Below are positions 17,040 through 25,569 of a DNA stretch of 64,000 nt, piece after piece. Both the position numbers and the translations under genes were made by a program. This DNA comes from Micromonospora sp. CP22 (GTDB lineage Bacteria; Actinomycetota; Actinomycetes; Mycobacteriales; Micromonosporaceae), in the NCBI RefSeq assembly GCF_009712475.1, contig NZ_VCJO01000013.1, positions 1 through 64,000 of the forward strand. Reading direction: 5' to 3'. The notes below the pieces were generated by a model that ran no database searches, was not told the origin of the DNA, and worked only from the letters and a program-made list of their open reading frames with translations. The stretch's first letter is position 1, and every line of letters starts with the position of its first letter.

Positions 17040-17550
17040 AGCGCTCCCTCCGGTGTCCAGAAACCGACGTACATCGATTCAATCTTGATATCAGGTTAAA
17101 CCTGAAAAAGATACGTGTTAAGCCGATGCGCCCCGCCCGCCGCCTATTCCGGTGGAACTCGCCCGGCCGATGCCGAGGTCGGCGGCGACGACGTCGGCCC
17201 GGCGTACCGGATGGGTCGGACGGACGGGGCTGGTAGGCAGGGGCAGTCGGCGTCTCGCCCCTACCTCCCCCGCATCCGGCCCGATCGGGACGACAGTGTC
17301 CCGACCGGACGACTCGTCGGACGCGGTCCGCCTGACGGCGGGAGTCCCTGGTGGACCGTTGGTCGATGAACTGGTCAGTGGGCGGCGGCCCTCCGGTGCT
17401 GCCGGGGAATCCCGGTCCGGCGGCACCGGAGGAACCGCATTGCTCGTGCCGCCGGACCGGGTGGCCCGTGGACACGACCTCCGGATCCGACCCGTACCGG
17501 CCACGGGGCGCAACCGTGGCCGTCCCTCGCCGGTCGGCTCCGGAGGTGGT
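17040..17550. other. Intergenic region upstream of the ebo-like operon
   Basis: About 510 bases without a gene I can support. The part next to the operon (17065-17125) is the most A/T-rich piece nearby and should hold its promoter and the inverted repeat at 17091. The rest is GC-rich; open frames in it lack a ribosome binding site and convincing codon use. Confidence 0.5.
17091..17105. promoter_or_regulatory. Inverted repeat TCAGGTTAAACCTGA in the ebo-like operon promoter
   Basis: Perfect 7-bp arms around a single A, 52 bases upstream of the first gene, in an A/T-rich island. It is a good candidate binding site for a TetR- or MarR-type dimer, although no such regulator is adjacent. Confidence 0.5.
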
Positions 17551-18759
17551 TCAGGCGGTGGCCGTCGCCAGCGACGGCTCCACCTCGGCCCAGGAGGAGC
17601 CCTGCTCGGCCGAGCGGATAACCGCGTCCAGCACCAGTTGCACCTGCAACGCCTCGGCGAAGGAGGGTGACGGGTCGACCCCGGTCGCCACCGCCTCGAT
17701 GAAGTCGCGCATCTGGTGGGTGAAGGAGTGCTCGTACCCGATGATGTGTCCCGGCGGCCACCAGGCCGACAGGTACGGGTGGTCTGCCTCGGTCACCAGG
17801 ATCCGGTTGAAGCCCTGCTCGGCGGCGGGGCGGGTGGCGTCGAGGAACTCCAGCTCGTTGAGACGTTCCAGGTCGAAGGCGACACTGCCCAACGATCCGT
17901 TGATCTCCACGCGGAGGGCGTTCTTGCGGCCGGTGGCGAACCGAGTCGCCTCGTACGTGGCCAGCGCCCCGCCGTCGAGCCGAGCCACGAAGATCGCCGC
18001 ATCGTCGACGGTGACCTCGCCGGTGGCGGCACCGGCACCGTCCGCCTGCGCCGCGAGTCCGCTCGACTCGGTCGGCAGTGGCCGCTGCTTGACGAAGGTC
18101 TCGGTGACCGCGCTGACACCACTGATCCGCTGCCCGGTGACGTACTGGGTCAGGTCGATGATGTGCGCACCGATGTCACCCAGCGCACCGGAGCCCGACA
18201 CCTCCTTACGGAGCCGCCAGACCAGGGGGAACTGCGGGTCCACGATCCAGTCCTGCAGGTAGGTGGCCCGGACGTGCCGGATCTCGCCGAGCCGCCCGTC
18301 GGCGACCAGCTGACGCATCAGCGCCACCGCGGGCACCCGCCGGTAGTTGAAACCACACATCGACCGCGCCCCGCCGGCCTGGGCGGTGGCCGCCGCGGCA
18401 GCCATCTCCCGGGCCTCGGCGACGGTGTTGGCCAACGGCTTCTCGCACAACACGTGCTTGCCCGCGGCGAGCGCGGCCAGTGCGATCTCGGCGTGGCTGT
18501 CACCCGGCGTGCAGATGTCGACCACGTCGATGTCCGGCCGGTTCACCAGTTCCCGCCAGTCCGTCGTGTGGCCCTCCCAGCCGAGCCGGTCGGCGGCCTC
18601 GGCCACCTTCCCGGCGTCCCGGCCGCAGACGAGCGCCATCCGGGCCCGCGCCGGCAGGTCGTACACCCGGTTCACGGTCCGCCATGCCTGCGAGTGCGCG
18701 GCGCCCATGAACGCGTAGCCGACCATCCCGACCCGCAGTTCGTTGTTTGTCGTGGACAA
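17551..18759 (-). CDS. Gfo/Idh/MocA-family NAD(P)-dependent oxidoreductase
   Basis: The 402-residue protein has the N-terminal Rossmann loop VGMVGYAFMGAAHSQAW, DICTPGDSH and the family lysine motif in CEKPLANTVAEA. The substrate-side domain has GGALGDIGAH-like GSGALGDIGAHIIDL with its catalytic Asp and His. It would oxidise a sugar or inositol hydroxyl, often at C2 or C3, using NAD. It is the last gene of the sugar ABC operon, 21 bases after the binding-protein gene, so it should act on the imported compound. The nearby epimerases and ThuA/DUF1080 protein are typical partners in 3-keto-glycoside or inositol breakdown. Confidence 0.88.
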   Translation of the reverse strand: MSTTNNELRVGMVGYAFMGAAHSQAWRTVNRVYDLPARARMALVCGRDAGKVAEAADRLGWEGHTTDWRELVNRPDIDVVDICTPGDSHAEIALAALAAGKHVLCEKPLANTVAEAREMAAAAATAQAGGARSMCGFNYRRVPAVALMRQLVADGRLGEIRHVRATYLQDWIVDPQFPLVWRLRKEVSGSGALGDIGAHIIDLTQYVTGQRISGVSAVTETFVKQRPLPTESSGLAAQADGAGAATGEVTVDDAAIFVARLDGGALATYEATRFATGRKNALRVEINGSLGSVAFDLERLNELEFLDATRPAAEQGFNRILVTEADHPYLSAWWPPGHIIGYEHSFTHQMRDFIEAVATGVDPSPSFAEALQVQLVLDAVIRSAEQGSSWAEVEPSLATATA

Positions 18760-18780
18760 AGTGGGTCTCCCCCCGTTGTG

Positions 18781-19833
18781 TCAGAACCCGAGCTTGAGGT
18801 AGTCGCCCGCGTTCTCCTTGGTGATCGTTTCCGAGGCGAGGACGATCTCCTTGGGAACCTGGAGTTCCACCAGATCGGACATGCCCCTGCCCTGGCCGAT
18901 GAGGCGGGCCAGCGAAATCGCCGAGGAGGCCATCGACGGGCTGTAGGTCACCGTGGCCTTCAACACCGTGTTGTCGGCCTGGATGTCCTCCATGGCCTTC
19001 TTCGATCCCGCGCCACCGACCATGAAGAACTCGCTGCGGTTGGCCTGGCTGATCGCGGCCAGCACACCGATGCCCTGGTCGTCGTCGTGGTTCCAGATCG
19101 CATCGATCTTCGGCAGCGCCTGGAGCAGCTGGGCCGCCTCCCGCTGCCCGGTGTCCGCGGTGAACTCGGCGGCGCGCCGGTTGGTCACCTTGAAGCCGTG
19201 CTGGGCGAGGGTGTCGTTGAAGCCCTGGGTCCGCTCCTGGGTCAGCTCCAGCGAGTCGATTCCGGCGATCTCGGCGATCACCGGGTTGCTGACGCCCTTG
19301 GCCTTCAGCTGCTCGGCGATGAAGGTGGCCGCCGAGACGCCCATGCCGTAGTTGTCGCCCTTGATCTGCAACCGGTACGCCTTGGCGTCCGGGAAGGCCC
19401 GGTCCAGGTTGACCACCGGGATACCGGCCTGCATCGCCTCCAGGCCGAAGGAGTTCAGCTCCTTGCCGTCGTGCGGCAGCAGCACGATCACGTCCGGCTT
19501 CTGGGAGATCAGGGTCGACAGCGCCGCCCGCTGGGCCGCCGCGTCCGCGCCCGCCTCGACCGTCTTGAACTCCACATCGGAGTACGCGGCGGCCTGCGCC
19601 TTGGCGTTGTTGGTGATGGCGGCGATCCAGCCGTGGTCGGCGGCCGGAGCGGAGAAGCCGATGGTCACCTGCTTGCCCGGTTCGGCGTTGGCGTTGCCGT
19701 CGGCCGCCTTGGTCTGCGCATCGGTCGGTGTCTGCTCGTTGCTGGTGCAACCCGCGAGCAGGACGCCGGCTCCGACGGCCGCCCCGCCGAAGAGCAGCCG
19801 GCGCCGCGACATGTCGCGACTGTGCTGGGTCAT
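18781..19833 (-). CDS. Sugar ABC transporter substrate-binding lipoprotein (ribose/inositol type)
   Basis: The 350-residue protein starts MTQHSRDMSRRRLLFGG, a twin-arginine-like signal, and has the lipobox LLAG-C with the lipidated Cys at residue 29. The mature part is a periplasmic-binding-protein type I fold: TIGFSAPAADHGWIAAI, PDVIVLLPHDGKEL, NDTLAQHGF and IWNHDDDQGIGVLAAI. These match the RbsB/inositol group. The start is placed at 19833, seven codons inside the open frame, because GGAGGT lies 6 bases before this ATG. It works with the permease and ATPase genes just upstream. Confidence 0.9.
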   Translation of the reverse strand: MTQHSRDMSRRRLLFGGAAVGAGVLLAGCTSNEQTPTDAQTKAADGNANAEPGKQVTIGFSAPAADHGWIAAITNNAKAQAAAYSDVEFKTVEAGADAAAQRAALSTLISQKPDVIVLLPHDGKELNSFGLEAMQAGIPVVNLDRAFPDAKAYRLQIKGDNYGMGVSAATFIAEQLKAKGVSNPVIAEIAGIDSLELTQERTQGFNDTLAQHGFKVTNRRAAEFTADTGQREAAQLLQALPKIDAIWNHDDDQGIGVLAAISQANRSEFFMVGGAGSKKAMEDIQADNTVLKATVTYSPSMASSAISLARLIGQGRGMSDLVELQVPKEIVLASETITKENAGDYLKLGF

Positions 19834-19923
19834 GACGACCTCCTGGTTATTCACGTGGTGGGGATTTTGGGTGTGCGAAGCCCAGCCACCCTCGGTTGCC
19901 CGGGTGGCCTGCGGTGCGTGTGT

Positions 19924-21024
19924 TCAGCTCGTGGTGAGTCGGTTACGACGGAAGAACTGGGTGATGCTGCCGAACTGGACCTGCTGGATCAGGACGGCGG
20001 CGACGATGATGCCGCCCTTGACCATGTTCTGCGCCTCGGTGGAGAGGCCGTTGATGGCGAAGAGGTTGGTGATGGTGGCGAAGATGATCACACCGAGCAG
20101 GGAGCCGACGATGGTGCCCCGCCCGCCGCTGAGCAGCGTGCCTCCGATGATCACGGCGGCGATCGCGTCCAGCTCGTAGAGGTTCGCCATCGCCGCCTGG
20201 GCCGAGGTGGCCTGGGCGGTGAGCATGATGGCGGCGATGCCGCAGCACAGCCCGGACAGCGCGTACAGCAGCAGGGTGTGCAGCTTGACGTTGATGCCCG
20301 CCAACCGGGCGGCCTCCGGGTTGCCGCCGACGGCGACGGTGCGCCGACCGAAGGTCGTGCGGTTGAGCAGCACCCAACCCGCGGCGACCACGGCGGCCAG
20401 GATGTAGACCAGCAGCGGGATGCCGAGCAGGTTGGTGCTGGCGATGCCGTTGATGGTGCCGTTGTGCGAGATCTGGGTCTGCTTGTCGGAGATCTCGGCG
20501 GCCAAGCCCCGAGCGGCGACCAGCATGGCCAGCGTCGCGATGAACGGCACCAGCCGCCCGTACGCGATGAGTGTCCCGTTGACCAGGCCGACCGCCACCC
20601 CGACGACGATCGCGGTGAAGATCATCCCACCGGCGCCGAAGTTCTGGGTCGCCACCGTGGTGCACCAGACCCCGGCCAGCGCCACGATCGCGCCGACCGA
20701 CAGGTCGATACCACCCCCGATGATCACGAAGGTCATCCCGACGGTGACCACGCCGACCACCGAGGCGAGCTTGAGGATGCTGAGCATGTTCGCCCAGACC
20801 CAGTCCGGGTTGGAGTACAGGTCGGAGCGGGTGGCCGCGCCGATCACGAAGAGGGCCAACAGCACCCCGATCAGGGCGAGGTTCCGCTTGGCACCCTCGC
20901 CACCGTCACCGTGCCACCAGGAGAGCCGGCCGGTGGCGGTCGGCGTCCGGTGGCCGACCGTCGCGGTCTCGGCCGGGTCAACCGGTGGCGGCTGCGTGGC
21001 AGTAGGTTGCGTACCCTGGCTCAT
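19924..21024 (-). CDS. Sugar ABC transporter permease (RbsC type)
   Basis: The 366-residue protein has a Pro/Thr-rich cytoplasmic N-terminus and then about nine or ten membrane helices. The conserved permease loop GGIDLSVGAIVALAGV is present, as are GLVNGTLIAYGRLVPFIATLA and GGTLLSGGRGTIVGS. It forms the channel for the sugar bound by the lipoprotein encoded downstream. Its first codon overlaps the ATPase stop by ATGA. Confidence 0.92.
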   Translation of the reverse strand: MSQGTQPTATQPPPVDPAETATVGHRTPTATGRLSWWHGDGGEGAKRNLALIGVLLALFVIGAATRSDLYSNPDWVWANMLSILKLASVVGVVTVGMTFVIIGGGIDLSVGAIVALAGVWCTTVATQNFGAGGMIFTAIVVGVAVGLVNGTLIAYGRLVPFIATLAMLVAARGLAAEISDKQTQISHNGTINGIASTNLLGIPLLVYILAAVVAAGWVLLNRTTFGRRTVAVGGNPEAARLAGINVKLHTLLLYALSGLCCGIAAIMLTAQATSAQAAMANLYELDAIAAVIIGGTLLSGGRGTIVGSLLGVIIFATITNLFAINGLSTEAQNMVKGGIIVAAVLIQQVQFGSITQFFRRNRLTTS

Positions 21025-22574
21025 GCCGGTGCGCCTTCCATCAGAGACCCCGCCATGACGAGGTCGAGCACGGTGTTCTCGTCGAGTTCGCCGGCCGGGG
21101 CCGTACGGACGACCCGTCCCTCCCGCATCACCAGCACCCGGTCGGCCAGGCCGAGCACCTCGGGTACCTCGCTGGAGACCAGGAGCACCCCGACCCCCTG
21201 GGCCGCGAGCTGCCGGATCACCTGGTACAGCTCGGCCCGGGCCCCGACGTCCACCCCTCGGGTGGGTTCGTCGAGCAGCAGCAGCTTCGTGTCGCCGAGC
21301 AGCCAGCGACCGACCACCACCTTCTGCTGGTTACCGCCGGAGAGGGTGCCCACCGCCCGCCGGACGTCACGCGGGCGCATCTCCAGGTCCTCGGCGATCC
21401 GGTCGGCCTCCGCCCGTTCCCGGGACGCGTTGGTGAAGCCGAAGCGGGCGTAGCGCCCGAAGGTGGCGAGGGTGACGTTGCGGTAGATCGGCTCACCGAG
21501 CAGCAACGCCTGGCTCTTGCGCTCCTCGGGGGCCATGCCCATGCCGGCCCGCACCGCCGCGCCCACGCTGCCCGGCCGCAGTTCCCGGCCCGCCATCCGC
21601 ACCGAACCGGCCTCGGCCGTCCGCGCGCCGTAGATCGTCTCCAGCACCTCGGAGCGGCCGGAGCCCACCAGGCCCGCGATGCCGACGATCTCTCCGGCTC
21701 GGACGGTCAGCGACACGTCGGCGAACTCACCGGCGCGGGTCAACCCCTCGACCTGGAGCAGCTCGCCGCCGACCTCGGTCCCGGCGGGACGGTCCGGGAA
21801 GACGTACTCGATGGTCCGGCCGGTCATCCGGGAGACCAGGTCGCTGGTCGGGGTCTCGCGGGCCGGCAGGTTCGCCGCGGTGGTCCGGCCGTCCTTGAGT
21901 ACGGTCACCCGGTCGCCGATCTCGCGGATCTCCTCCAACCGGTGCGAGATGTAGATGACCGCGATGCCCTGGGCGGTCAGTTCCCGCACGATCCGGATGA
22001 GGTTTCCCACCTCGTCATGGGCGAGCACCGCGCTCGGCTCGTCCATGATGATCAGCCGGGCCTCGTGGGACAGCGCCCGCGCCATGCTGACCACCTGCTT
22101 GCCGGCCGCCGGCAGCGCCCGCACCATCCGGCCCGGTGGGATCTCGGCGTGGCCGAGCCGGCCGAGGATCTCACGGGTCCGGCGGGCCATGTGGCCCCGG
22201 CGGATGAACCCGAACCGACGCGGCTCGTGCCCCAGGAAGGCGTTCTCCGCCACGGAGAGGTCCTCGACCAGGTCGAGTTCCTGGTAGATGGTGGCGATCC
22301 CGCTGCGCATCGCGGCCTGCGGGTTGGCGAAGCTGACCGGCTCACCACGCCATTCCACGCGCCCCGAGTCCGGCCGGTGCACCCCGGCGAGCACCTTGAT
22401 CAGCGTGGACTTGCCGGCACCGTTCTGCCCGAGCAGGCAGTGCACCTCGCCCGCCCGCACCTCCAGCTGCACCCCGTCCAGGGCGCGTACGCCCGGGAAG
22501 GTCTTGACCACGTCGGTCAGGCGCAGCACCACCTCGCCGGTGGTCGCCTCGTTCGTCGCGTCGTGCCCGCTCAC
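21021..22574 (-). CDS. Sugar ABC transporter ATP-binding protein, two nucleotide-binding domains (RbsA type)
   Basis: The 517-residue protein has two ATPase domains. The first has Walker A GQNGAGKST, signature-like region ALPAAGKQVVSMARAL and Walker B LIIMDEPSAVL. The second has GLVGSGRSE, LSGGNQQKVVVGRWL and LLLLDEPTRGVD. The degenerate first signature and second Walker A are normal for RbsA/MglA/XylG proteins. The start is a GTG at 22572-22574 overlapping the ROK gene stop as GTGA; the long frame upstream is a shadow of the ROK gene. Confidence 0.92.
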   Translation of the reverse strand: MSGHDATNEATTGEVVLRLTDVVKTFPGVRALDGVQLEVRAGEVHCLLGQNGAGKSTLIKVLAGVHRPDSGRVEWRGEPVSFANPQAAMRSGIATIYQELDLVEDLSVAENAFLGHEPRRFGFIRRGHMARRTREILGRLGHAEIPPGRMVRALPAAGKQVVSMARALSHEARLIIMDEPSAVLAHDEVGNLIRIVRELTAQGIAVIYISHRLEEIREIGDRVTVLKDGRTTAANLPARETPTSDLVSRMTGRTIEYVFPDRPAGTEVGGELLQVEGLTRAGEFADVSLTVRAGEIVGIAGLVGSGRSEVLETIYGARTAEAGSVRMAGRELRPGSVGAAVRAGMGMAPEERKSQALLLGEPIYRNVTLATFGRYARFGFTNASRERAEADRIAEDLEMRPRDVRRAVGTLSGGNQQKVVVGRWLLGDTKLLLLDEPTRGVDVGARAELYQVIRQLAAQGVGVLLVSSEVPEVLGLADRVLVMREGRVVRTAPAGELDENTVLDLVMAGSLMEGAPA

Positions 22575-23749
22575 GCCGCCTCCCCGAAGGCCAGGTCGCT
22601 GGCGAGCACGGCCGCGCCGGCCACACCGGCCCGTGGACCGAGTTCGGAGAGGACCACCGGCAGGTTGCCGGTGGCCAGCGGCAGCGATCGGCGGTACACG
22701 ACACTGCGGATCTCGGCGAGCAGGACGTGCCCCAGTTGGGCGAGCCCACCGCCGATCACGATCATCGAGGGGTTGGTGAAGCTGACCAGTCCGGCGAGCA
22801 CGCCGCCGAGCCGTCGGCCCCCCTCCCGGATCAGCTGGATGCAGGTCAGGTCCCCTTCGAGGGCACCGGCGGCGACGTCGACGGCGGTGACCTCGCCGTT
22901 GACCTCCAGCCGTTCGGCCAGGGCGGGAGAGGTGCCGGCCCGCGCGGCGGAGGTGGCGTCCTTGGCCAGTGCCGCGCCACTGAAGATCGCCTCCAGGCAT
23001 CCGGCGTTGCCGCAGGAGCAGACCGGCCCGTGTGGATCGACCTGGATGTGGCCGATGTCGCCGGCACAGCCGTCGATGCCCCGGTAGACGTCGCCGCTGA
23101 GGTAGATCCCGCAGCCGATGCCGGTGCCGATCTTGACGAAGAGGAAGTCGTCGACCGAGTGGGCCACCCCGCCGTGCCGCTCGCCGATGGCCATGATGTT
23201 CACGTCGTTGTCGACCACCGAGGGGCAGCCGTGCTCTCGGGTCAGCAGCTCACGGACGGGGAAGCGGTCCCAGCCGGGCATGATCGGTGGCGAGACCGGC
23301 ACCCCGTCGCGGAAGCTGACCGGACCGGGCACCCCGATGCCGACCGCGTCGAGTCGTTCGTAGACCCCGTCGACCCGGGCCTTGTGCAGCAGCTCGTTGA
23401 CCCGCTGGAGGATCGCCTTCGGGCCGGACCGGATGTCGGCCGCCTCCGCGTACGCCGCCACCGGCTCCAGCCTGCCGTTGACCACCTCGACGTCGATCGA
23501 GCTGGCGCCGAGGTCGACGGCCGCGAAGCGCAACTGTGGACTCAACTCGACAAGCGTCGACCGTCGTCCGCCCCGGGAGGCCGCCTTGCCCGCCTCCGCC
23601 ACGTAGCCCAGGGCGACCAGTCGTTCCAGCTCGGCGAGGAGCCGGGGCCGGGGCATCTCCAACCGGTCGGCGAGTTCGGCCCGCGACAGCGCTCCCTCGT
23701 CGCGTAACAACCGCAGCAGCCGGACGTGCAGGGGGTCGGCGTTGGGCAC
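22571..23749 (-). CDS. ROK-family transcriptional regulator of the sugar ABC operon
   Basis: The 392-residue protein has an N-terminal winged helix (LLRLLRDEGALSRAELADRL), a ROK domain with VGIGVPGPV, VVDNDVNIMAIGE and KIGTGIGCGI, and the zinc motif CSCGNAGCLE near residue 246. It is the first gene of the operon and overlaps the ATPase gene, which argues for autoregulation of transporter expression. The start is GTG at 23747-23749 behind GAGAGGTGAG. It is similar along its length to the ROK protein at 4274-5452. Confidence 0.9.
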   Translation of the reverse strand: MPNADPLHVRLLRLLRDEGALSRAELADRLEMPRPRLLAELERLVALGYVAEAGKAASRGGRRSTLVELSPQLRFAAVDLGASSIDVEVVNGRLEPVAAYAEAADIRSGPKAILQRVNELLHKARVDGVYERLDAVGIGVPGPVSFRDGVPVSPPIMPGWDRFPVRELLTREHGCPSVVDNDVNIMAIGERHGGVAHSVDDFLFVKIGTGIGCGIYLSGDVYRGIDGCAGDIGHIQVDPHGPVCSCGNAGCLEAIFSGAALAKDATSAARAGTSPALAERLEVNGEVTAVDVAAGALEGDLTCIQLIREGGRRLGGVLAGLVSFTNPSMIVIGGGLAQLGHVLLAEIRSVVYRRSLPLATGNLPVVLSELGPRAGVAGAAVLASDLAFGEAA

Positions 23750-23862
23750 GGCTCACCTCTCCCACCGGGGATGTACGCATTGACGAACTGTCGATGCGTG
23801 GTGCCCGACACAGTAGGAGGCTTCAAGCCGCGCTGTCCAGAGCTTAGGCCGCCTTCGCGACA

Positions 23863-23886
23863 ACTTTCGCTTGGTTTAGCAAAAGT
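23863..23886. promoter_or_regulatory. Candidate ROK operator upstream of the sugar ABC operon
   Basis: An interrupted inverted repeat with arms ACTTTcGC and GCaAAAGT around an 8-base spacer, 114 bases upstream of the first gene, in an A/T-rich stretch that would also hold the promoter. Similar A/T-rich inverted repeats are known targets of ROK repressors. No second copy was found upstream of the ROK gene at 4274. Confidence 0.45.
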
Positions 23887-23932
23887 TTCGACGGCACTCG
23901 GCAGCTAGTTAGATGGAGATGCTCCCGGAAGG

Positions 23933-25006
23933 TCACTGAGAAGGCGATTCACCACCCTTCGTGCGCAGCTTGCGGTCGTCGCGCAACTCGACGTAGGGCT
24001 CCCGGTCGATCGGCCGGAGCCCACCGCTGATCGCCCGCGCCCGTGCCAACTCGGCGTCGAACTCCGCGCCGAACAGAATCGCGATGTTGCTCAACCAGAG
24101 CCAGACCAGGAAGATGATCACCCCGGCCAGCGCCCCGTAGGTCTTGTTGTACGAGCCGAAGTTGCCGACGTAGAACGCGAACAGGCCGGAGACCAGCAGC
24201 CAGATCAGCACCGCCAGGATCCCACCGGGGCTCACCCAGCGGAAGCCGCCCTGCCGCGCGTTCGGCGACGCCCAGTAGAGGATGGCGAACATCAGGCCGA
24301 CCAGGACCAGCAGCACCGGCCACTTGGCGATGTCCCACACCGTCACCGCCGTACGCCCCACCCCGAGCGCGCCACCGACCTGCTCGGCGAGGCGCCCGGT
24401 GAAGACCACGATCACCGCGCTGGCCAGCAGCAGCACGCCGATCACCGCGGTGACGCCCACCCGGATCGGCAGGGTCTTCCAGATCGGCCGACCCTCCGGC
24501 ACGTCGTAGATCGCGTTCGAGGCGCGCATGAAGGCGGCGATGTAACCGGAGGCCGACCAGAAGGCGGCGAGCAGACCGATGATCGCGGCGACGCCGGCCA
24601 GTCCCCCACTCTGCTGGGCCTGCTCGATGGCGGCGTCGAGGATCTGCCGGATGTTCTGCTCCGGAACCGACTCCGCGACGGTGTCCCGTACCGTCCGGGT
24701 GGCCGTCGGGCCGAGCAGCCCGACCAGCGAGACCAGCACCAGCAGGCCCGGGAAGATGGAGAGCACCCCGTAGTAGGTGAGCGCGGCGGCCCAGTCGGTC
24801 AGGCTGTCGTCGCCGAACTCGCGCACCGTCCGGCGCATCGCCGCCGCCCACTCGCGGCGGGAGAGCCGACCCGGATGCGACGGCGCGTCGTCGTCGACCG
24901 TCCCCGGTGACGCGCCGTCCGCGCCCGAGGCGTCCCGCCGCCCGATGGACGCGGACTCCCGCGCCGGGTCACGCCGGTCAGGACGGGAAGACTCCTCGGA
25001 GGCCAT
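23933..25006 (-). CDS. YihY/BrkB-family inner-membrane protein
   Basis: The 357-residue protein has an acidic, charged N-terminus of about 55 residues. Six membrane segments follow, with the family landmarks LTDWAAALTYYGVLSIFPGLLV, FWSASGYIAAFMRASNAIYD and SYNKTYGALAGVIIFLVWLWLSNIAILFGAEFD. YihY proteins are conserved membrane proteins of unsettled function (RNase BN was an early misassignment). It is monocistronic and ends 47 bases from the candidate operator of the ROK operon. Confidence 0.88.
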   Translation of the reverse strand: MASEESSRPDRRDPARESASIGRRDASGADGASPGTVDDDAPSHPGRLSRREWAAAMRRTVREFGDDSLTDWAAALTYYGVLSIFPGLLVLVSLVGLLGPTATRTVRDTVAESVPEQNIRQILDAAIEQAQQSGGLAGVAAIIGLLAAFWSASGYIAAFMRASNAIYDVPEGRPIWKTLPIRVGVTAVIGVLLLASAVIVVFTGRLAEQVGGALGVGRTAVTVWDIAKWPVLLVLVGLMFAILYWASPNARQGGFRWVSPGGILAVLIWLLVSGLFAFYVGNFGSYNKTYGALAGVIIFLVWLWLSNIAILFGAEFDAELARARAISGGLRPIDREPYVELRDDRKLRTKGGESPSQ

Positions 25007-25569
25007 CGCCCCCTCCCCTCGGTTCCGCTCGCGGTGCTGGTCCAGGACACATGCCCAGCCAGGGACATCGAGTAACCCCCCCGTCGGTCGCTCGAACCGT
25101 CACCGTCGCGGTGTCTCCGCCGTCGCCCGCTGCCGCCGAGCAGATCGCCCGCCACCCCGCACTGATTCAAGGTTCATTCCCCGATTGTGGGAAATGCACC
25201 TTCAGCCTTTCCGTCAGACCAACGATTGCGGGCCGAATACGTACACCACGGGAATGGTCCGCGCACGCCCGACAAGGTCACGGAACGGCCAACGGCGCAC
25301 CCGGAAGCGGCCTGACGATCGGGCGAGCGTCGTCGGCACCACCGCGACCCTGGCGATTCGTCGAACCACCCACCGTGTTTTCGCATACGGAGCGTAGTCA
25401 TGGCGGGGGATTTTCGTCCCCGACCTAATTCGGACCAAAGCAGTATTTATCTCGGCATAGCAGACATCACTCTGCGGGTTCCATCCGCGCCCCCGCACCG
25501 CCCCTATCGGCGCATTCAGGCCGATCACGGGGGTCGCCCTTAATCATTGACGCGAGCAGTTCCCAGGGA
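25007..25569. other. Divergent intergenic region between yihY-like and TRAP genes
   Basis: About 560 bases with no gene I can support; short frames here lack ribosome binding sites. The piece 25400-25480 is A/T-richer and includes a small hairpin (GGGG, loop, CCCC near 25405-25420). It probably carries the TRAP operon promoter. Confidence 0.4.

Noticed and set aside
17118..17513. 131-codon frame upstream of the ebo-like operon
   Set aside because: No ribosome site and low-complexity Pro/Arg/Ser content; overlapping frames on the other strand look the same.
17716..21453. 1245-codon open frame on the plus strand
   Set aside because: It lies antisense to the Gfo/Idh/MocA, binding-protein and permease genes, has no recognisable domain and has the Gly/Arg/Val-rich look of high-GC shadows.
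25174..25528. Short minus-strand frames in the region before the TRAP gene
   Set aside because: No ribosome binding sites, no motifs, and overlapping frames of equal quality; treated as non-coding.
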